Assembly (NCBI GenBank): GCA_041391225.1
Contig: JAWKOL010000006.1
Span: 62,001 to 126,000 of the forward strand
Source of the DNA: RI-153 sp041391225
GTDB lineage: Bacteria > Chloroflexota > Anaerolineae > Caldilineales > Caldilineaceae
Direction: 5' to 3'
Length of the DNA: 64,000 nucleotides
The notes below the pieces were generated by a model. The model did no database searches. It was not told the origin of the DNA and was given only the letters and a program-made list of their open reading frames with translations. Positions within the stretch are counted from its first letter, which is position 1, and each line of letters starts with the position of its first letter. Position numbers and translations under genes: made by a program. Positions 25,266 through 35,711 of this stretch are shown one piece after another.

Positions 25266-26896
25266 ATGCCGGAATATCTATCGCCAGGCGTATACGTAGA
25301 GGAAATTGATCGAGGTCCGCGCCCGTTGGAGGCGACCAACACGTCGACGGCTGTTTTCGTCGGCTTCACCGAAAAGGCCGAGGAAGTGCGCAGCGTCGAC
25401 GGCGAGAAGATCGTCTCGAATCTGCTCAACAAGCCTACCTACGTCACCAACTGGAGCCAATACCGCGAGAAGTTCGGCGGCTTCGTCGACGGCGCGGTGA
25501 CCCCGCAGTCGATCTACGGCTTCTTCCAAAATGGTGGCACCAAGGCGTATGTGGTGAGCCTGCGCACGTTGCCGCCTGCCCAGGCGCCTCTGCTCAACGC
25601 CAACGGCGAGTCCCCGCTGCTGGTGAAGTTCCGCAAATCGGGCTTCGACGGCCTGAACTACCGCGTAGCGCATCGCCTTCGCAGATCGTGGCCCTACCCG
25701 GCGAAGAACCCGCCGAGGCCGAAGAAGGCAGCGAAGATCTGAAGCCTTTCGACGTCACCGTGGAAAAGCAGACCACCACCGGCGACTGGCAGGTGAAGGA
25801 AGTGCGCAAGGAAGTTCGCCTCGAAGCCCTCGAAGACGATCCCAGCGGCAAGAAGGTGAAAGTCGCCTACCGCAACAACAAGGCGTCCGAGCTGATCGAC
25901 ATCCTGATCCCCGACGACAGCAAGGCGCTGGCCGAACTCTGGCCCAGCGAACAGCAACAGTCGTTGCAGATCGAGCAGAATGTGTTGGCGTCGCCCACCA
26001 CCAGCGAATTCCAGGGCGATTTCTCCGAGCGCACCGGCATCGACGGCCTCGAAGCCATCGACGACGCCCGCATCATCGTTGTCCCCGATCTGATGACCAC
26101 CATGCCCGGCGAAAAGCTGGATCTGAAGATGGTCAAAGCGGTGCAGACAGCCATCGTGGCCCACTGCGAACGCCTGGCCGACCGTATGTGCATCCTCGAT
26201 GCGCCGCCCGACCTCAATCCTTCTGAGGCCAAGCAGTGGCGTCAGGACGTCACCGGCTTCGATTCGGCCTACGCCGCGCTTTACTACCCGTGGATTGAGG
26301 TCGCCGACCTGGCCACCGACAAGCCCAAGATGATCCCGCCTTCGGGGTACATCGCCGGCGTGTGGGCGCGCACAGACAACACCCGTGGCGTACACAAAGC
26401 GCCTGCCAACGAAGTGGTGCAGGGCGTCACTGGGCTGGCCTACAACGTCACCCGCGGCGAACAGGACATTCTCAACCCCATCGGCGTCAACTGTGTGCGT
26501 TCGTTCCCAGGCCGCGGCATCCGCATTTGGGGCGCCCGCACCTTGAGCAGCAACGCCCTGTGGCGCTACATTCCGGTGCGCCGCCTCTTCAACATGATCG
26601 AGACGACCATCGAGAACGGCACGCAGTGGGCCGTCTTTGAACCGAACGAACCGCGGCTCTGGGCCATGATCCGCCGCGACGTCAGCGCCTTCCTGGTGAC
26701 GCAATGGTCCGCCGGGGCGCTGTACGGTGGCTCGCCCAGCGAAGCGTTCTACGTCAAGTGCGACGCCGAGACAAACCCCGCAGAATCGCGTGAGTTGGGT
26801 CGGCTGATCGTGGAGATCGGCATCGCGCCGGTGAAGCCTGCCGAGTTCGTGATCTTCCGCGTCAGCCAGTGGTCACCTGAACTCGAAGCGGCCTAA
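25266..26896 (+). CDS. Contractile tail sheath protein (one frameshift)
   Basis: Sheath subunit that contracts to drive the tube. ATG 25266 has GAGGAGG 5-6 nt upstream. The N-terminus MPEYLSPGVYVEEIDRGPRP and AVFVGFTEKAEE is diagnostic. The frame shifts near 25660-25690 and continues through ERTGIDGLEAIDDARIIVVP, AYAALYYPWIEVADL, PPSGYIAGVWARTDNTRGVH, IRIWGARTLSSNALWRYIPV, RRLFNMIETTIENGTQWAVF and the sheath C-terminal GALYGGSPSEAFYVKCDAET. About 540 residues overall. The middle (TVEKQTTTGDWQVKEVRKEV) is an insertion domain likely exposed outside. The shift is judged an indel error because both halves are conserved. Confidence 0.92.
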
Positions 26897-26939
26897 ACTA
26901 TTTCATTGATTGTCGATTACTCGTCATAGGAGGCGATAG

Positions 26940-27419
26940 ATGGCTACTGAAGCACCTTTAACACCGAAACGTGGCTCCGGCTGGGAAGAAGATCCGTTAG
27001 TTGGCTTTAATTTCTCATTGGAAATAGGCGGTGGGCTGGTTGGTTATTTCACCGAATGCAGCGGCATCGGCTCTGAGCATGATGTGGTGGAGAAGCAGTA
27101 TGTCGACAAGGACGGCCGCTCGTTCGTGCGCAAAGTCCCGGGCATTCTCAAGTACAACAACGTCACCCTGAAGCGCGGCATCACCAGTGATCTCAAGATC
27201 TGGGAATGGCGCGCCGATGCGGAAAAAGGCGACATGACCAAAGCGCGCCAGAATTGCACCATCACCATGTACGATCGCAATTTCAAGGCCGTAGCGATCT
27301 GGCACTTCGTTAATGCCTGGCCATCGAAGGTCAGCGGCCCCGATCTCTCGTCCGACGGCAACGACTTCGGCGTTGAAGAGATCGAGTTCGTACACGAGGG
27401 CTTCTACCGCGAGCAATAG
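26940..27419 (+). CDS. Inner tube protein 1 (gp19/Hcp-like)
   Basis: A 159-residue tail-tube subunit: DPLVGFNFSLEIGGGLVGYF, TECSGIGSEHDVVEKQYVDK, LKYNNVTLKRGITSDLKIWE, NCTITMYDRNFKAVAIWHFV, NAWPSKVSGPDLSSDGNDFG. It should polymerise into the tube inside the sheath (Pvc1/Afp1-like). ATG 26940 follows AGGAGGCGATAG, a perfect site. It follows the sheath gene by 43 nt. One of three tube-family genes in the locus (with 34837 and 35712). Intact. Confidence 0.92.
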   Translation: MATEAPLTPKRGSGWEEDPLVGFNFSLEIGGGLVGYFTECSGIGSEHDVVEKQYVDKDGRSFVRKVPGILKYNNVTLKRGITSDLKIWEWRADAEKGDMTKARQNCTITMYDRNFKAVAIWHFVNAWPSKVSGPDLSSDGNDFGVEEIEFVHEGFYREQ

Positions 27420-27465
27420 TGGTAGGGACGACGGACGACGGATGACCGACAAATCCGTAACGTAG

Positions 27466-27529
27466 GTTGGGTTATCGTCTTCGGGAACTGTTGCCATGCT
27501 GCAACATTCCCCGAAGACGATAACCCAAC
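27466..27529. terminator. Strong hairpin after the tube gene
   Basis: Perfect 20-bp inverted repeat GTTGGGTTATCGTCTTCGGG (27466-27485) with 27510-27529, extended inward by GTTGC/GCAAC. It lies about 45 nt after the tube stop and 34 nt before the next ATG. There is no T-run, so it may attenuate or stabilise the abundant tube mRNA rather than terminate. Confidence 0.6.
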
Positions 27530-27562
27530 TTCGCGTCTACGCACAGGACGGGGTGAATCCCC

Positions 27563-29163
27563 ATGAACGATGCTTCATTCACGCCGCGGGTGATCGAATC
27601 CGGTGTTCGGCTCTCGCAGTCGATATTGTGGCGGATCCTGACCGAATACTACAGCGACCGGGCACTCGACGCCTGGAAAGACAACACAGTGCCGTACCAC
27701 ATCACGTCGAATCCCAGCATCGCCCACGCCTACGCCCAACTGATCTTTGCCTTCCAACAGGATCTGGCTACCCACGATCAGGCACCGCCGCAGCCATTGC
27801 CGATTGTGGAACTGGGGCGGGGTCCGGCGCGTTCGCCTTCCACTTTTTGCGGCAATTCGAAGATCTGCGGACGCGGGCCGCTGCGCCCGTCGCACCCTAC
27901 ATCTATGTGATGACCGATTTCGTACCAGCCACCGTGGATGGCTGGCAGCGTCACCCGCAGTTGACAGATTTCGTCGATGAGGGCGTCCTCGACTTCGCCT
28001 GCTTCAACCCGCTGACTGAAACAGCGTTGACCCTGCGTCACAGCGGGCGCGTATTGTCTCCGGCGCAGCCATCACCGCTGGCCGCATTGCCAACTACGTC
28101 TTCGATAGCCTGCCCCAGGATCTCTTCGGCGTAGAGGACGGGCGGATCTTCGAGATCGCCGTCAACGTGCTGGTCCGCCGCACCCCATCGACTCGCTCGA
28201 CAGCGCTGCCTGCGCCGCCGGAACTCGACTTTGAATACGTCTACAAGTCCGCCGCGTCACCCTACTACGATGACGCCGAATTCGAGCGCGTCCTGCGCAG
28301 CTATGCCGATCTGCATGGCGAAGGGTGCGCTTTCCACTGGACGCGTTGACCTGCTGTGCCGGGCGCTGCGCGGGCTGGCCGGCAATAATCTGCTGCTGGC
28401 GTCTGCGGATCATGGCTTCGCACACGCTGAGGATCTGCACGCCGAGTCAACGGATATGCTCTTCAACATCCACGACGGCGCATTCTCCATGCCGGTGAAC
28501 TCCACGCCGTGGGCGAATACCTGTGCCACACTCGCGGTGACGTGCTACGCCCGCCGCGTTTGCATCGCAGCATCTGCGTTACGGCGTTCACCACGGAACC
28601 GGCAGCGCAGCGTCAGGCTGTACGCGCCGCGTACAGTGAGCATTTCGCCCGCTTCGGGATAGACGACGCCGGTTCGTTGACCTACTGGCTTACCCAAGAA
28701 CGAAACCTGCCACGCGAGTTGGTTGTATCGCTATTGCGTTTTACCCGCCATGATCCGTTGGTGCTGAAACGCTGCCTGCCCAGCCTCAACGATGAATCGG
28801 AAAGGTGGGGAGATGCAGAATTGGATGTGTTGGTGGAGGAGATCGCACAGGTGTGGGCCAACTACTACGATCAGGGAGATCGCTACAATCTGCCGTTTGA
28901 GTTGGGGGTGTTCATGGAGCGCCTGCACCGTCCGGCGCAGGCGATCTTTTACTACGGCGAGGCGTTGCACTACTACGGCGACACGCCCGAAACCCTCTTC
29001 AATTTGGCCACATGTTATCACGGATCAGCGAGGATCAGGCTGCATCGGCCATTCTGACGCGGGCCACGCTAGACCTCGCTGGCCCGCCCGTGGTGCAACG
29101 TCACTATCGGCGCTGCATCGATGCACTGCCGCCGCTATTCAGCAATCGGCAGGCGCACTGTAG
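27563..29163 (+). CDS. eCIS-linked SAM methyltransferase-like protein with helical C-terminus (multiple frameshifts)
   Basis: ATG 27563 starts MNDASFTPRVIESGVRLSQS, then a SAM motif IVELGAGSGAFAFHFLRQFE once a shift near 27820 is made. It continues YIYVMTDFVPATVDGWQRHP and AITAGRIANYVFDSLPQDLF in further frames, so at least four indels are present. The last third (NLPRELVVSLLRFTRHDPLV, YYDQGDRYNLPFELGVFMER, RPAQAIFYYGEALHYYGDTP) is helical and TPR-like. The 3' end is uncertain: candidate stops are at 29057 and 29163, the latter overlapping the convergent kinase gene tail to tail. The partner substrate is unknown. Its position between the tube gene and the rest of the eCIS suggests modification of a particle component or cargo (inference). 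Confidence 0.6.
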
Positions 29164-30250
29164 CCACGGTTCCTTGATCAAGCACACTGGCGATATCAAT
29201 CTGGCCCTCGTGTCGTTGCACACAGGTCTGCACGATGCTCAGGCCGAGTCCTGTGCCAGGCATCCCCTGGGTGTTGGCGGCGCGGTGGAAGGGATCGAAG
29301 AGCAGTTTCATGCTTTCTTCGGGGATGCCCATGCCATGATCTTCGACGACGATGCGCAGGTTGCTATCGTCTTTGGCCAGTTCGATGCACACCTGGCTGC
29401 CTGCCGGCGAATACTTCAACGCGTTGGAGACAAGATTGGTGATGACCTGGCGTAGGATGCGTACATCTAACTTCAGAAACGAGGAATCGAGCCGATTCTC
29501 GAAGACGATCCTGATGCTTCCTGATCGATGAGGCTGAACTCTTCCAGCAACAAGTCCATCACCGCTTGCAGATCCACCGGCATCGGCGCAATCGAGGTGA
29601 CCGCTTTCCATCTCGGCGACGGTCAGCATTTCGTCGATCATCTGCACCAGCAGGTGGACCGCACCGTCGATGCGATCCAGGTATTGGCGTTTGCGCTCGG
29701 GGGTAAGGCGATCTTCGTAGCTGCGCAGCAACCCCGAGTAAGAAAGGATCGACGACAACGGGTTGCGGAAATCGTGTGAGAACATGGCGACGAGGCGCGA
29801 TTTCAACATGCTCTGTTCGCGCGCGCCTTCCAGGGCAATGTTCAACGTCTCGATCTGTTCCTGGATCTGCTGCGCCTGTTGTGTCTGCTTGCCCAACTGC
29901 GATTCAATCGCTGTGAGCAACTCAGTATGCGTGAAGGGCTTCGTGATGTAGTCGTCGGCCCCCATGTTCATGCCGCGCCGCACCGATGCCCGGTCCGCCG
30001 ATGCCGTGAGGAAGATGAAGGGCGTGCGGTTGAGATGTGGATCGGCGCGTACTTCGAGCAGTACATCGTGGCCGCTGAGTTCGGGCATAGTGATGTCGCA
30101 CACGATGAGATCCGGCGGATCTTTGCGCGCCTCGCTCAGCCCCTGTCTGCCGTTTTCTGCACCGGTCACGTCGAATCCTTCGAACTGAAGCCAGTCGAGT
30201 ACTTCGTTGCGAATGGTTTGCTCGTCCTCAATAATCAGGATTTTCGGCAT
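29135..30250 (-). CDS. Response regulator-histidine kinase hybrid (receiver first)
   Basis: About 371 residues. An N-terminal receiver (MPKILIIEDEQTIRNEVLDW, phosphoacceptor D in LIVCDITMPELSGHD, GADDYITKPF) is followed by a coiled coil, a HisKA dimerisation box with H in VAMFSHDFRNPLSSILSYSG, and HATPase boxes NLVSNALKYS, EDHGMGIPEESM and GTGLGLSIV. A short stretch near 29520-29600 is out of frame, compensated by a second shift; restored it reads PMPVDLQAVMDLLLEEFSLI. ATG 30250 overlaps the 3' end of the upstream PAS kinase by 23 nt, so the two form one operon. The overall order (receiver to kinase) suits relay from the PAS kinase. Confidence 0.85.
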   Translation of the reverse strand: MPKILIIEDEQTIRNEVLDWLQFEGFDVTGAENGRQGLSEARKDPPDLIVCDITMPELSGHDVLLEVRADPHLNRTPFIFLTASADRASVRRGMNMGADDYITKPFTHTELLTAIESQLGKQTQQAQQIQEQIETLNIALEGAREQSMLKSRLVAMFSHDFRNPLSSILSYSGLLRSYEDRLTPERKRQYLDRIDGAVHLLVQMIDEMLTVAEMESGHLDCADAGGSASGDGLVAGRVQPHRSGSIRIVFENRLDSSFLKLDVRILRQVITNLVSNALKYSPAGSQVCIELAKDDSNLRIVVEDHGMGIPEESMKLLFDPFHRAANTQGMPGTGLGLSIVQTCVQRHEGQIDIASVLDQGTVATVRLPIAE

Positions 30251-33200
30251 GCTCGCATCTTCCCGTAGCGTGATTGGGCAGGGAGATGGTGAAGGTTGCG
30301 CCTTCGCCAAGTCGACTATTGACTTCTACACTGCCGTTGTGAAGTTTCAGCGCCTGTTTGGCGATACTCAAGCCCAATCCCGTGCCAGAGATAACGCCGA
30401 CGTTGTTTCCGCGGTGGAACGGATCGAATAGGTGCGCCATATCCTCCTCTGGGATGCCGATGCCGCGGTCCGCAATGGAGAGCGTGATGGTCTCGTCGTC
30501 CTGTGTCAGCGAGAAGCGCACGGCCTGACCTTCGGTGGAGTACTTGAGCGCATTGGTGAGGATATTGGCGATGATCTGTCGCATCAATTGTACATCGATA
30601 TCGGCAAAAACCGGACGTTGCGGACAATCGAACGCTATCCTATCGTGTCGTCGCGAAGTTGCCTGTACCTCCTCGATGATTTCCAGGCACAGGACGTCGA
30701 GTTGCGTCTCTTCCGGCTTGAAGGGCATGCGTCCTGCCTGGATGCGCTCCAGTTGCGACACGTCTTCCACCAACCCCTTCATGTGCATCACTTGGGTGCG
30801 GATGCGGTCCAGCCGTTCGTCGACTTGGGCAGCGTCCATGCGACTGCGGTAGCGCGACAGTGTCTCTGTTGTGGCGAGGATGGCGGCCAGCGGCGTGCGG
30901 TATTCGTGCGATGTCATGGAGACGAAGCGCGACTTTAGCTCTCCCAGTTCTTTTTCGTGTTGCAGCGCCCGTTCAAGCGCCTGTTCTGCCTCGATGCGCT
31001 GCGAGACGTCGGAAAACGTCACCACCACAGCTTCGGGCAGTTTCTGGCCTGGCTTGAAGACGGGCCGAGAGTTGATCGAGATCCACCGTAACTCGCCGTC
31101 CGGCTTGTAGACGCCCATGATCACGTCTGAGCAAGGTTCACCGGTGCTCAACGTGATCATGGCCGGATGTGTCTCGCCCGCGAAGGGTGAACCGTCTTCG
31201 TGGACGGCGCGCCAGCGCGAATCCGCCGATGTCCTGCCTAGAAGCTGATCCATGCTCAGGCCCAGGATCTGGGCGGCAGCCTCGTTGCATGTGTGGATCG
31301 CGCCGTCTCGGCCCTGGAGGACGATGCCTTCCGACATGGTGGTGATCAAGGTGCGGTAGCGCTCTTCACTTGCACGCAGCGCCTCTTCACCGGCCTTGAG
31401 TTCGGCGGTACGTTCGGCCACACGCTGTTCCAACTGTAAATTCATTGATTGGAGTTCGGCCTCGGCCAATTTCTGCCGGGTGATGTCGAAGCCCATGCAC
31501 TGCACTTCGTTGACATGGCCGCTTGCGTCGTGGATGGCGATGAACTCCCAGATCGTCCACATGAAACCACCGTCCTGGGTCTGCTTGCGTAGCTCCACCT
31601 GCACCGGTTTCCCCGGATCCTCGATGCACTGCGTGGTGGCCAGAATCACTTTTTCGTGATCCTCTGGAAGTACCATAGCCAGCGACGGTATGCCAATCAG
31701 CGACGGCGCATACCATCCAAATGCTTCTTTGTAACGTTGGTTGTGGTACGAGAGGTTGCCGTTGATGTCTATACGCACGCTGAAGGCGGTCTGCGATTCA
31801 ACCAATGAGCGCAGATACACTTCACTCCGCCGCCTCGCTTCTTCGGCCTGCTTGCGTTCGGTGATGTCGGCGATGATCGTAGCATAGAGTTTGATCTCGC
31901 CGTCGGCCTCGCGGATCGGGAAGATCGTCTGATCGGCATCGACTCTCTGCCCGCTCGCCGTGTAGATGACTGCTTCGCCGCGCCACTGTCCGTGTTCAAT
32001 GGCTGCGGGGATGTACCTCCATGATGCGGCGGGCGTCTTCGGGTGGATGGAAATCAGTCAACTTGCGCCCGAGGATCAACTGTGGATCGCCAACCTCCGC
32101 CATGTCGGCGCCGCCCTGGTTGATGTACGTGATCACGCCATCCAGGTCAGAAAGCGCAATCAGATCGTGCGATTGTTGCAGGATGGCGTTCTGGCGGTGG
32201 ATCTCCTGCTCTACCAACTTGCGCTCGGTGATGTCGCTGGCGTGGAGCAGCGCGGCGTACGGCACGCCGTCGCTGTCGCGCACCGGCTGGATGCTGGTAC
32301 GGAACCAACATGTCCTATCCCCAATCGTCACCTGCGGCTCCAGCACCATGCCCTTCTCGCTTTGGATCACCCACTGCACGTCGGCGAGGACGTCGTCGGC
32401 TTCTTGCGCGGGGAAGAGATCGTAGACGCTCTTGCCCACGAGCGCATCTGGATCGCCGCCGAAGGGCATGGCCGCGATTGTGTTCAGGTACAGGTAGCGG
32501 CCATCGGCATCTATCAGCGAGATTGTCGAATCCGAGCTTTCCACCAGGGATCGATACATTTCCTCGCTGGCGCGCCAGGCTGCCTCCGCCCCTTTTTGCC
32601 GCGCAATGTCGCGCGCACTGTCGTTGACGCCCACTGGCCGCCCCGTGCTGTCGTAGAGCAACCACGCACGCCGGTGCAACCAGCGGATCTGGCCATCGGG
32701 CAGAATGATGCGATGCTCGAAATCGGCCATTCCCTCCGTCCGCTTCGGTGACGTTTTTCCAGTGTCATCGCCAGGTCGTCGGGGTGGACAACCTGTTTGA
32801 AGAATTCGGGATCCTGCATGAATCGTTCAATCGGATAGCCCATGACCTGCTCATACGATGCACTCACGTAGAGGACGCTGCGATCTTCCAGCGAAATCGA
32901 CACCAACGCGTCCTGCATCGAATCCAATACATCGTTCAGGCGGCTTCGCTGTTGCTCAATGGTCTCGTTCATCTCCTGCAAGCGCTGCATCTGCCGCTCT
33001 TGTTCGGTGACATCGCGTATCACCGCCGCAAAGTTTGTCACATCGCCCTGCGCGCCCACGATGGGGCTGATGCTCCAGTGCAACGTTATCGGCGCGCCGT
33101 CTTTCCGATAGCTGTGGGTGATCCCCTGGAACGGTTTCCTGTTGTGCGTTGCCGCGTGCAACGCCCGTACTTCATCGTTGTTGCCGGAGTTCGTGCCGGG

Positions 33201-33854
33201 CAGTTGCAGAATGGTGATGTCCTGTTCCAGCGCCTCGCGTAGCGTGTAGCCGGTGATCTTGGTGAATGCCTGATTGGCAAACAGCACGTGTGGCTTGCGG
33301 CCTTCCGGCGCTTCGGTGATGACCACCGCATCCTCGGTCTGGCGGATGGCGGCCTCAAAGCGGCGTAGATCCTGCTCCATCGCCTTGCGCCTTGCAATGT
33401 CGCGTACCACAGATATGATCACCTGGCGGCCACGGATTTCGCCGACGCGAGCGTGGACTTCCACCGGCAAGGTGCTGCCATCTCGTCTACGATGTATCCG
33501 CTCGAACACCACAGGCGCGCCGGATCGCATTCGCTCGAACATGTCGGGTGGACCCACCGGTGACGCTGGATCGTCGATGTCCTGAATGGTGAGCTTTAGT
33601 AGTTCGTCGCGCTCATAGCCGAGAAGATTGCACGTGCTCTCGTTGACGTCCACAACCTGATGCGTGTCTGTTGTCTCGTCGTAACTGAGAATGAAAAGGG
33701 CGTCGGGGATGCTATCGATCAGCAAACCGTTGGTACTCAACGCCTGTCACGGATCGGGCCTGTTCTAGCTGCTTCTCCAACTCGGCGATACGCTGCCGCT
33801 TTCCTTTGTCAGTTCCGTTTGCGCATCGTGCCGTGTTGCGTCTGTTTGGCTCAT
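30228..33854 (-). CDS. Multi-PAS sensor histidine kinase (three or more frameshifts)
   Basis: Soluble sensor kinase of about 1,200 residues. ATG 33854 (AGGAC 8 nt upstream) starts MSQTDATRHDAQTELTKE, a coiled coil (RIAELEKQLEQA) follows in a shifted frame, then about seven PAS units: DSIPDALFILSYD, AIRQTEDAVVITEAPEG, DSMQDALVSISLEDRSV, YRSLVESSDSTISLIDADGR, QSHDLIALSDLDGVITYINQ, YLRSLVESQTAFSVRIDING and YRTLITTMSEGIVLQGRDG. The kinase core has SMTSHEYRTPLAAILATTE, NILTNALKYS, ADRGIGIPEEDMAHLFDPF and GTGLGLSIA. Breaks lie near 33790, 32720 and 32010. No transmembrane helix is seen, so ligand sensing is cytoplasmic. It is divergent from the second half of the eCIS genes. Confidence 0.85.
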
Positions 33855-34155
33855 GCTCTTGTCCTGAGTTGAGGCTTCATGTCCTATCGGTTTGGTAATT
33901 CGGGCGCCTACGCACTTTGGCCTATGCATACACCTGGCGAGTCCTCAATGCCACTACATGACGCTGAACGTGTACCCATAGTGTAACGGACGCCCCAACG
34001 CCTGAACAACTCGGGTAACCTACTGAAAACACGTCAATTTGTCCTGGTTTTCACTGAAACCACTGCTTGCTTTGCCCTTGATCTGCACTGTATACTAGCG
34101 AAACACATCAACCAACCCAAGCAATCTGATTGATCCGCCGAACTGGAGCTTGTCC
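33855..34155. other. Divergent intergenic region between sensor kinases and eCIS part 2
   Basis: About 300 bp without a gene. It contains the plus-strand promoter at 34067-34096. On the minus strand a weaker TTGTTC and TACACT pair may serve the kinase operon. TTTGCGA-type repeats like those at 21942 were not found here, so this half may be controlled differently. Confidence 0.5.
34067..34096 (+). promoter_or_regulatory. Sigma70-like promoter for the second eCIS gene block
   Basis: TTGCTT (34067-34072), an 18-bp spacer and TATACT (34091-34096), 60 nt upstream of the ATG at 34156. It gives the genes after the kinase insertion their own start. Confidence 0.5.
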
Positions 34156-34551
34156 ATGAGTTTTCAGACTGAATTCGAGTTCACCTTGCCGATGGCTACA
34201 TCGACGCCGACGGCAATGTTCACAAAAAGGATCGATGCGTCTGGCTACGGCAATGGACGGATCCGCGCCGCTGCGCGACATGCGGTCCGCTCGAACCAGG
34301 CCTACCTGGTGATCACCCTGCTCTCGCGCGTCGTCACCCGCCTGGGCAATCTGGAAAGCATCACGCCTCAGGTGATCGAGAACCTCTTCGCCGCCGACCT
34401 GGCCTACTTGCAGGCGCTCTACCGCACCATCAACGAAGAAGGACGCACCACCATTCAGGTCACCTGCCCCGATTGCGGCGCACAATTCGCCATCGATCTG
34501 GCCGACCTGGGGGTAGCCGGCTACCCCTCCAACGCCTGCGTGAGGAGGTAG
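34156..34551 (+). CDS. T4-gp51-like baseplate hub assembly chaperone family protein (frameshifted)
   Basis: ATG 34156 (TGGAG 8 nt upstream) reads MSFQTEFEFTLPM. Restoring about three single bases between 34190 and 34290 gives a continuous YIDADGNVHKK...MRLATAMDE...RSNQAYLVITLLSRVVTRLG. The intact remainder has ITPQVIENLFAADLAYLQAL and a zinc-ribbon-like pair CPDCGAQF. Such proteins, with an FQTEFEFTLP start, accompany eCIS and related phage-like loci and I relate them to the T4 gp51-type tail-assembly family. A shift near 34510-34525 leads into the DUF6760-like sequence that follows, so the two may be one chain or overlapping genes. Confidence 0.62.
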   Translation: MSFQTEFEFTLPMATSTPTAMFTKRIDASGYGNGRIRAAARHAVRSNQAYLVITLLSRVVTRLGNLESITPQVIENLFAADLAYLQALYRTINEEGRTTIQVTCPDCGAQFAIDLADLGVAGYPSNACVRR

Positions 34552-34679
34552 CCTACATTGCCTATCACTTCAACTGGTCGCATGATCAGATCATGTCCAT
34601 GGAGCACAAAGAACGACAGATCTGGGTCAAGCAGATTGCCGGTATCAACCGCAGGCTGAACGAGTCTTTGCGCGCATAG
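34515..34679 (+). CDS. DUF6760-like small eCIS protein (or C-terminus of the preceding one)
   Basis: Reads REEVAYIAYHFNWSHDQIMS, MEHKERQIWVKQIAGINRRL and NESLRA, a compact helical module of about 50 residues that I recognise as the DUF6760-like partner found directly after the gp51-like gene in eCIS loci. No standard start codon lies in frame just upstream. With one indel near 34515 it would be fused to the preceding protein (DLADLGGSRLPLQRLREEVA). Exact start not determined. Confidence 0.5.
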   Translation, partial: SRLPLQRLREEVAYIAYHFNWSHDQIMSMEHKERQIWVKQIAGINRRLNESLRA

Positions 34680-34690
34680 GCGCGAGGACC

Positions 34691-34799
34691 ATAGAGAAAT
34701 CAAGTAGACATCGGACAATTGAGGAGTGAGCACGCCCACGCGACTCAGCCGGCACGAGGCGCCTTACCCACATTCTACGACCTCTATTGATTTCTCTAT
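34691..34799. repeat. Palindrome after the gp51/DUF6760 unit
   Basis: Perfect 13-bp inverted repeat ATAGAGAAATCAA (34691-34703) with 34787-34799. The loop contains GAGGAGTGAGCACGCCCACG (34721-34740), the reverse complement of a motif also found near 530-557 and 43521-43547. It lies 11 nt after the stop. Confidence 0.55.
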
Positions 34800-34836
34800 T
34801 GATTTGGCGATTTGAGCTTGTTGATCGGAGACCACG

Positions 34837-35313
34837 ATGGCCGTAAACCCACCGCTGACACTGCCCGCAGCGCAGACCGATCCGCTGGTCGTCTACCCCT
34901 ACGCCTTGCAGGTGAAGGGCGATGTTGTGGCCTGGATCGCCGAGATCCGCGGGCTGGGGCTGGAGCGCAAGGCCATCGAACACAAATACCTCGACGCCAA
35001 CTTCCAGCCTAAAACCCAGCAGTTCCCCGGCCGCACCACCTGGCAACCGCTAACCCTCAAGCGCGGACTCATCACCGACAACTACTTTTGGAAATGGTAC
35101 CTGGAGATCGAGAACGGCAACTACTCCGAAGCGCGCAAAAATTGCTCGATCCTGCTCTACCAACGCGACTACACCAAAGTGGGCATGCGCTGGGATCTGA
35201 TCCGCGCCTGGCCCTCCAAGATCACCGGCCCCGATCTGGACAGCGGCAGCACCGAATACGCCTTCGACGAGGTGACGCTCGTCTACGAAAGCATCACGCG
35301 CCGCCCAGGATAA
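34837..35313 (+). CDS. Tube-family protein 2 (gp19-like)
   Basis: A 158-residue protein of the tail-tube family: VVYPYALQVKGDVVAWIAEI, GLGLERKAIEHKYLDANF, TWQPLTLKRGLITDNYFWKW, NCSILLYQRDYTKVGMRWDL, RAWPSKITGPDLDSGSTEYA. Probably a baseplate-proximal tube ring or adaptor (Pvc5-like), since the main tube is encoded at 26940. ATG 34837 has CGGAG 7 nt upstream. Its stop is 8 nt before the next start. Intact. Confidence 0.87.
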   Translation: MAVNPPLTLPAAQTDPLVVYPYALQVKGDVVAWIAEIRGLGLERKAIEHKYLDANFQPKTQQFPGRTTWQPLTLKRGLITDNYFWKWYLEIENGNYSEARKNCSILLYQRDYTKVGMRWDLIRAWPSKITGPDLDSGSTEYAFDEVTLVYESITRRPG

Positions 35314-35321
35314 CAACGATC

Positions 35322-35510
35322 ATGGTTGAAACCACAGGCAACAACCAGTCCAACGCCGAAGATCCGCTGAACGGCCGCACCCTCGAAGATCTGGATCCCT
35401 CAGAACTGCAACAACTGGCGGATCGCGTCTACGAACAACTGCGCCGCGAACTGCTGCTCGAACGTGAGCGCATGGGGCTTTCCCGTCCCTTCCCCAACTG
35501 GCCGCGTTGA
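35322..35510 (+). CDS. Small eCIS protein (62 aa) with RRELLLERERMG motif
   Basis: ATG 35322, 8 nt after the tube-2 stop. Acidic N-terminal half (EDPLNGRTLEDLDPSELQQL), then an amphipathic helix LADRVYEQLRRELLLERERM and a short PFPNWPR tail. The helix matches the extreme C-terminus of the large DUF4157 protein (RDRLLAERDRLGW at 43330-43371), so it may be a shared docking helix. I do not know a named family. Intact; tight spacing supports a real gene. Confidence 0.65.
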   Translation: MVETTGNNQSNAEDPLNGRTLEDLDPSELQQLADRVYEQLRRELLLERERMGLSRPFPNWPR

Positions 35511-35545
35511 CCGCAACATTCTCTGAGGAGAAACCAGAGAAAAAA

Positions 35546-35684
35546 TGATCCATGAAGGCACACGAAGATCCACGAAGGCAGAGAAGATCCGACCGATAGC
35601 TTCTCGATCTGCTCGCCTGGTAGTCCTGAAATCCGTGTCCATGTCTTTTGCTCTTCGTGGTTCTTCGTGTGCCTTCGTGGATCA
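35546..35684. repeat. TGATCCACGAAGG element, copy A
   Basis: 22-bp terminal inverted repeats (35546-35567 and 35663-35684, 21 of 22 matching) beginning TGATCCA(C/T)GAAGGCACACG, with an internal CCTGAAATCCGTGTCC shared (in reverse complement) with copies B and C. No ORF. It ends 27 nt upstream of the tube-3 start. Confidence 0.75.
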
Positions 35685-35711
35685 CTAGATTCGTTCCTTG
35701 GAGACGGCTTC

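Noticed and set aside
29012..29455. Plus-strand frame across the end of the receiver-kinase gene
   Set aside because: Beyond about 29135 it reads the kinase ATPase domain antisense; only the first part may belong to the methyltransferase-like gene.
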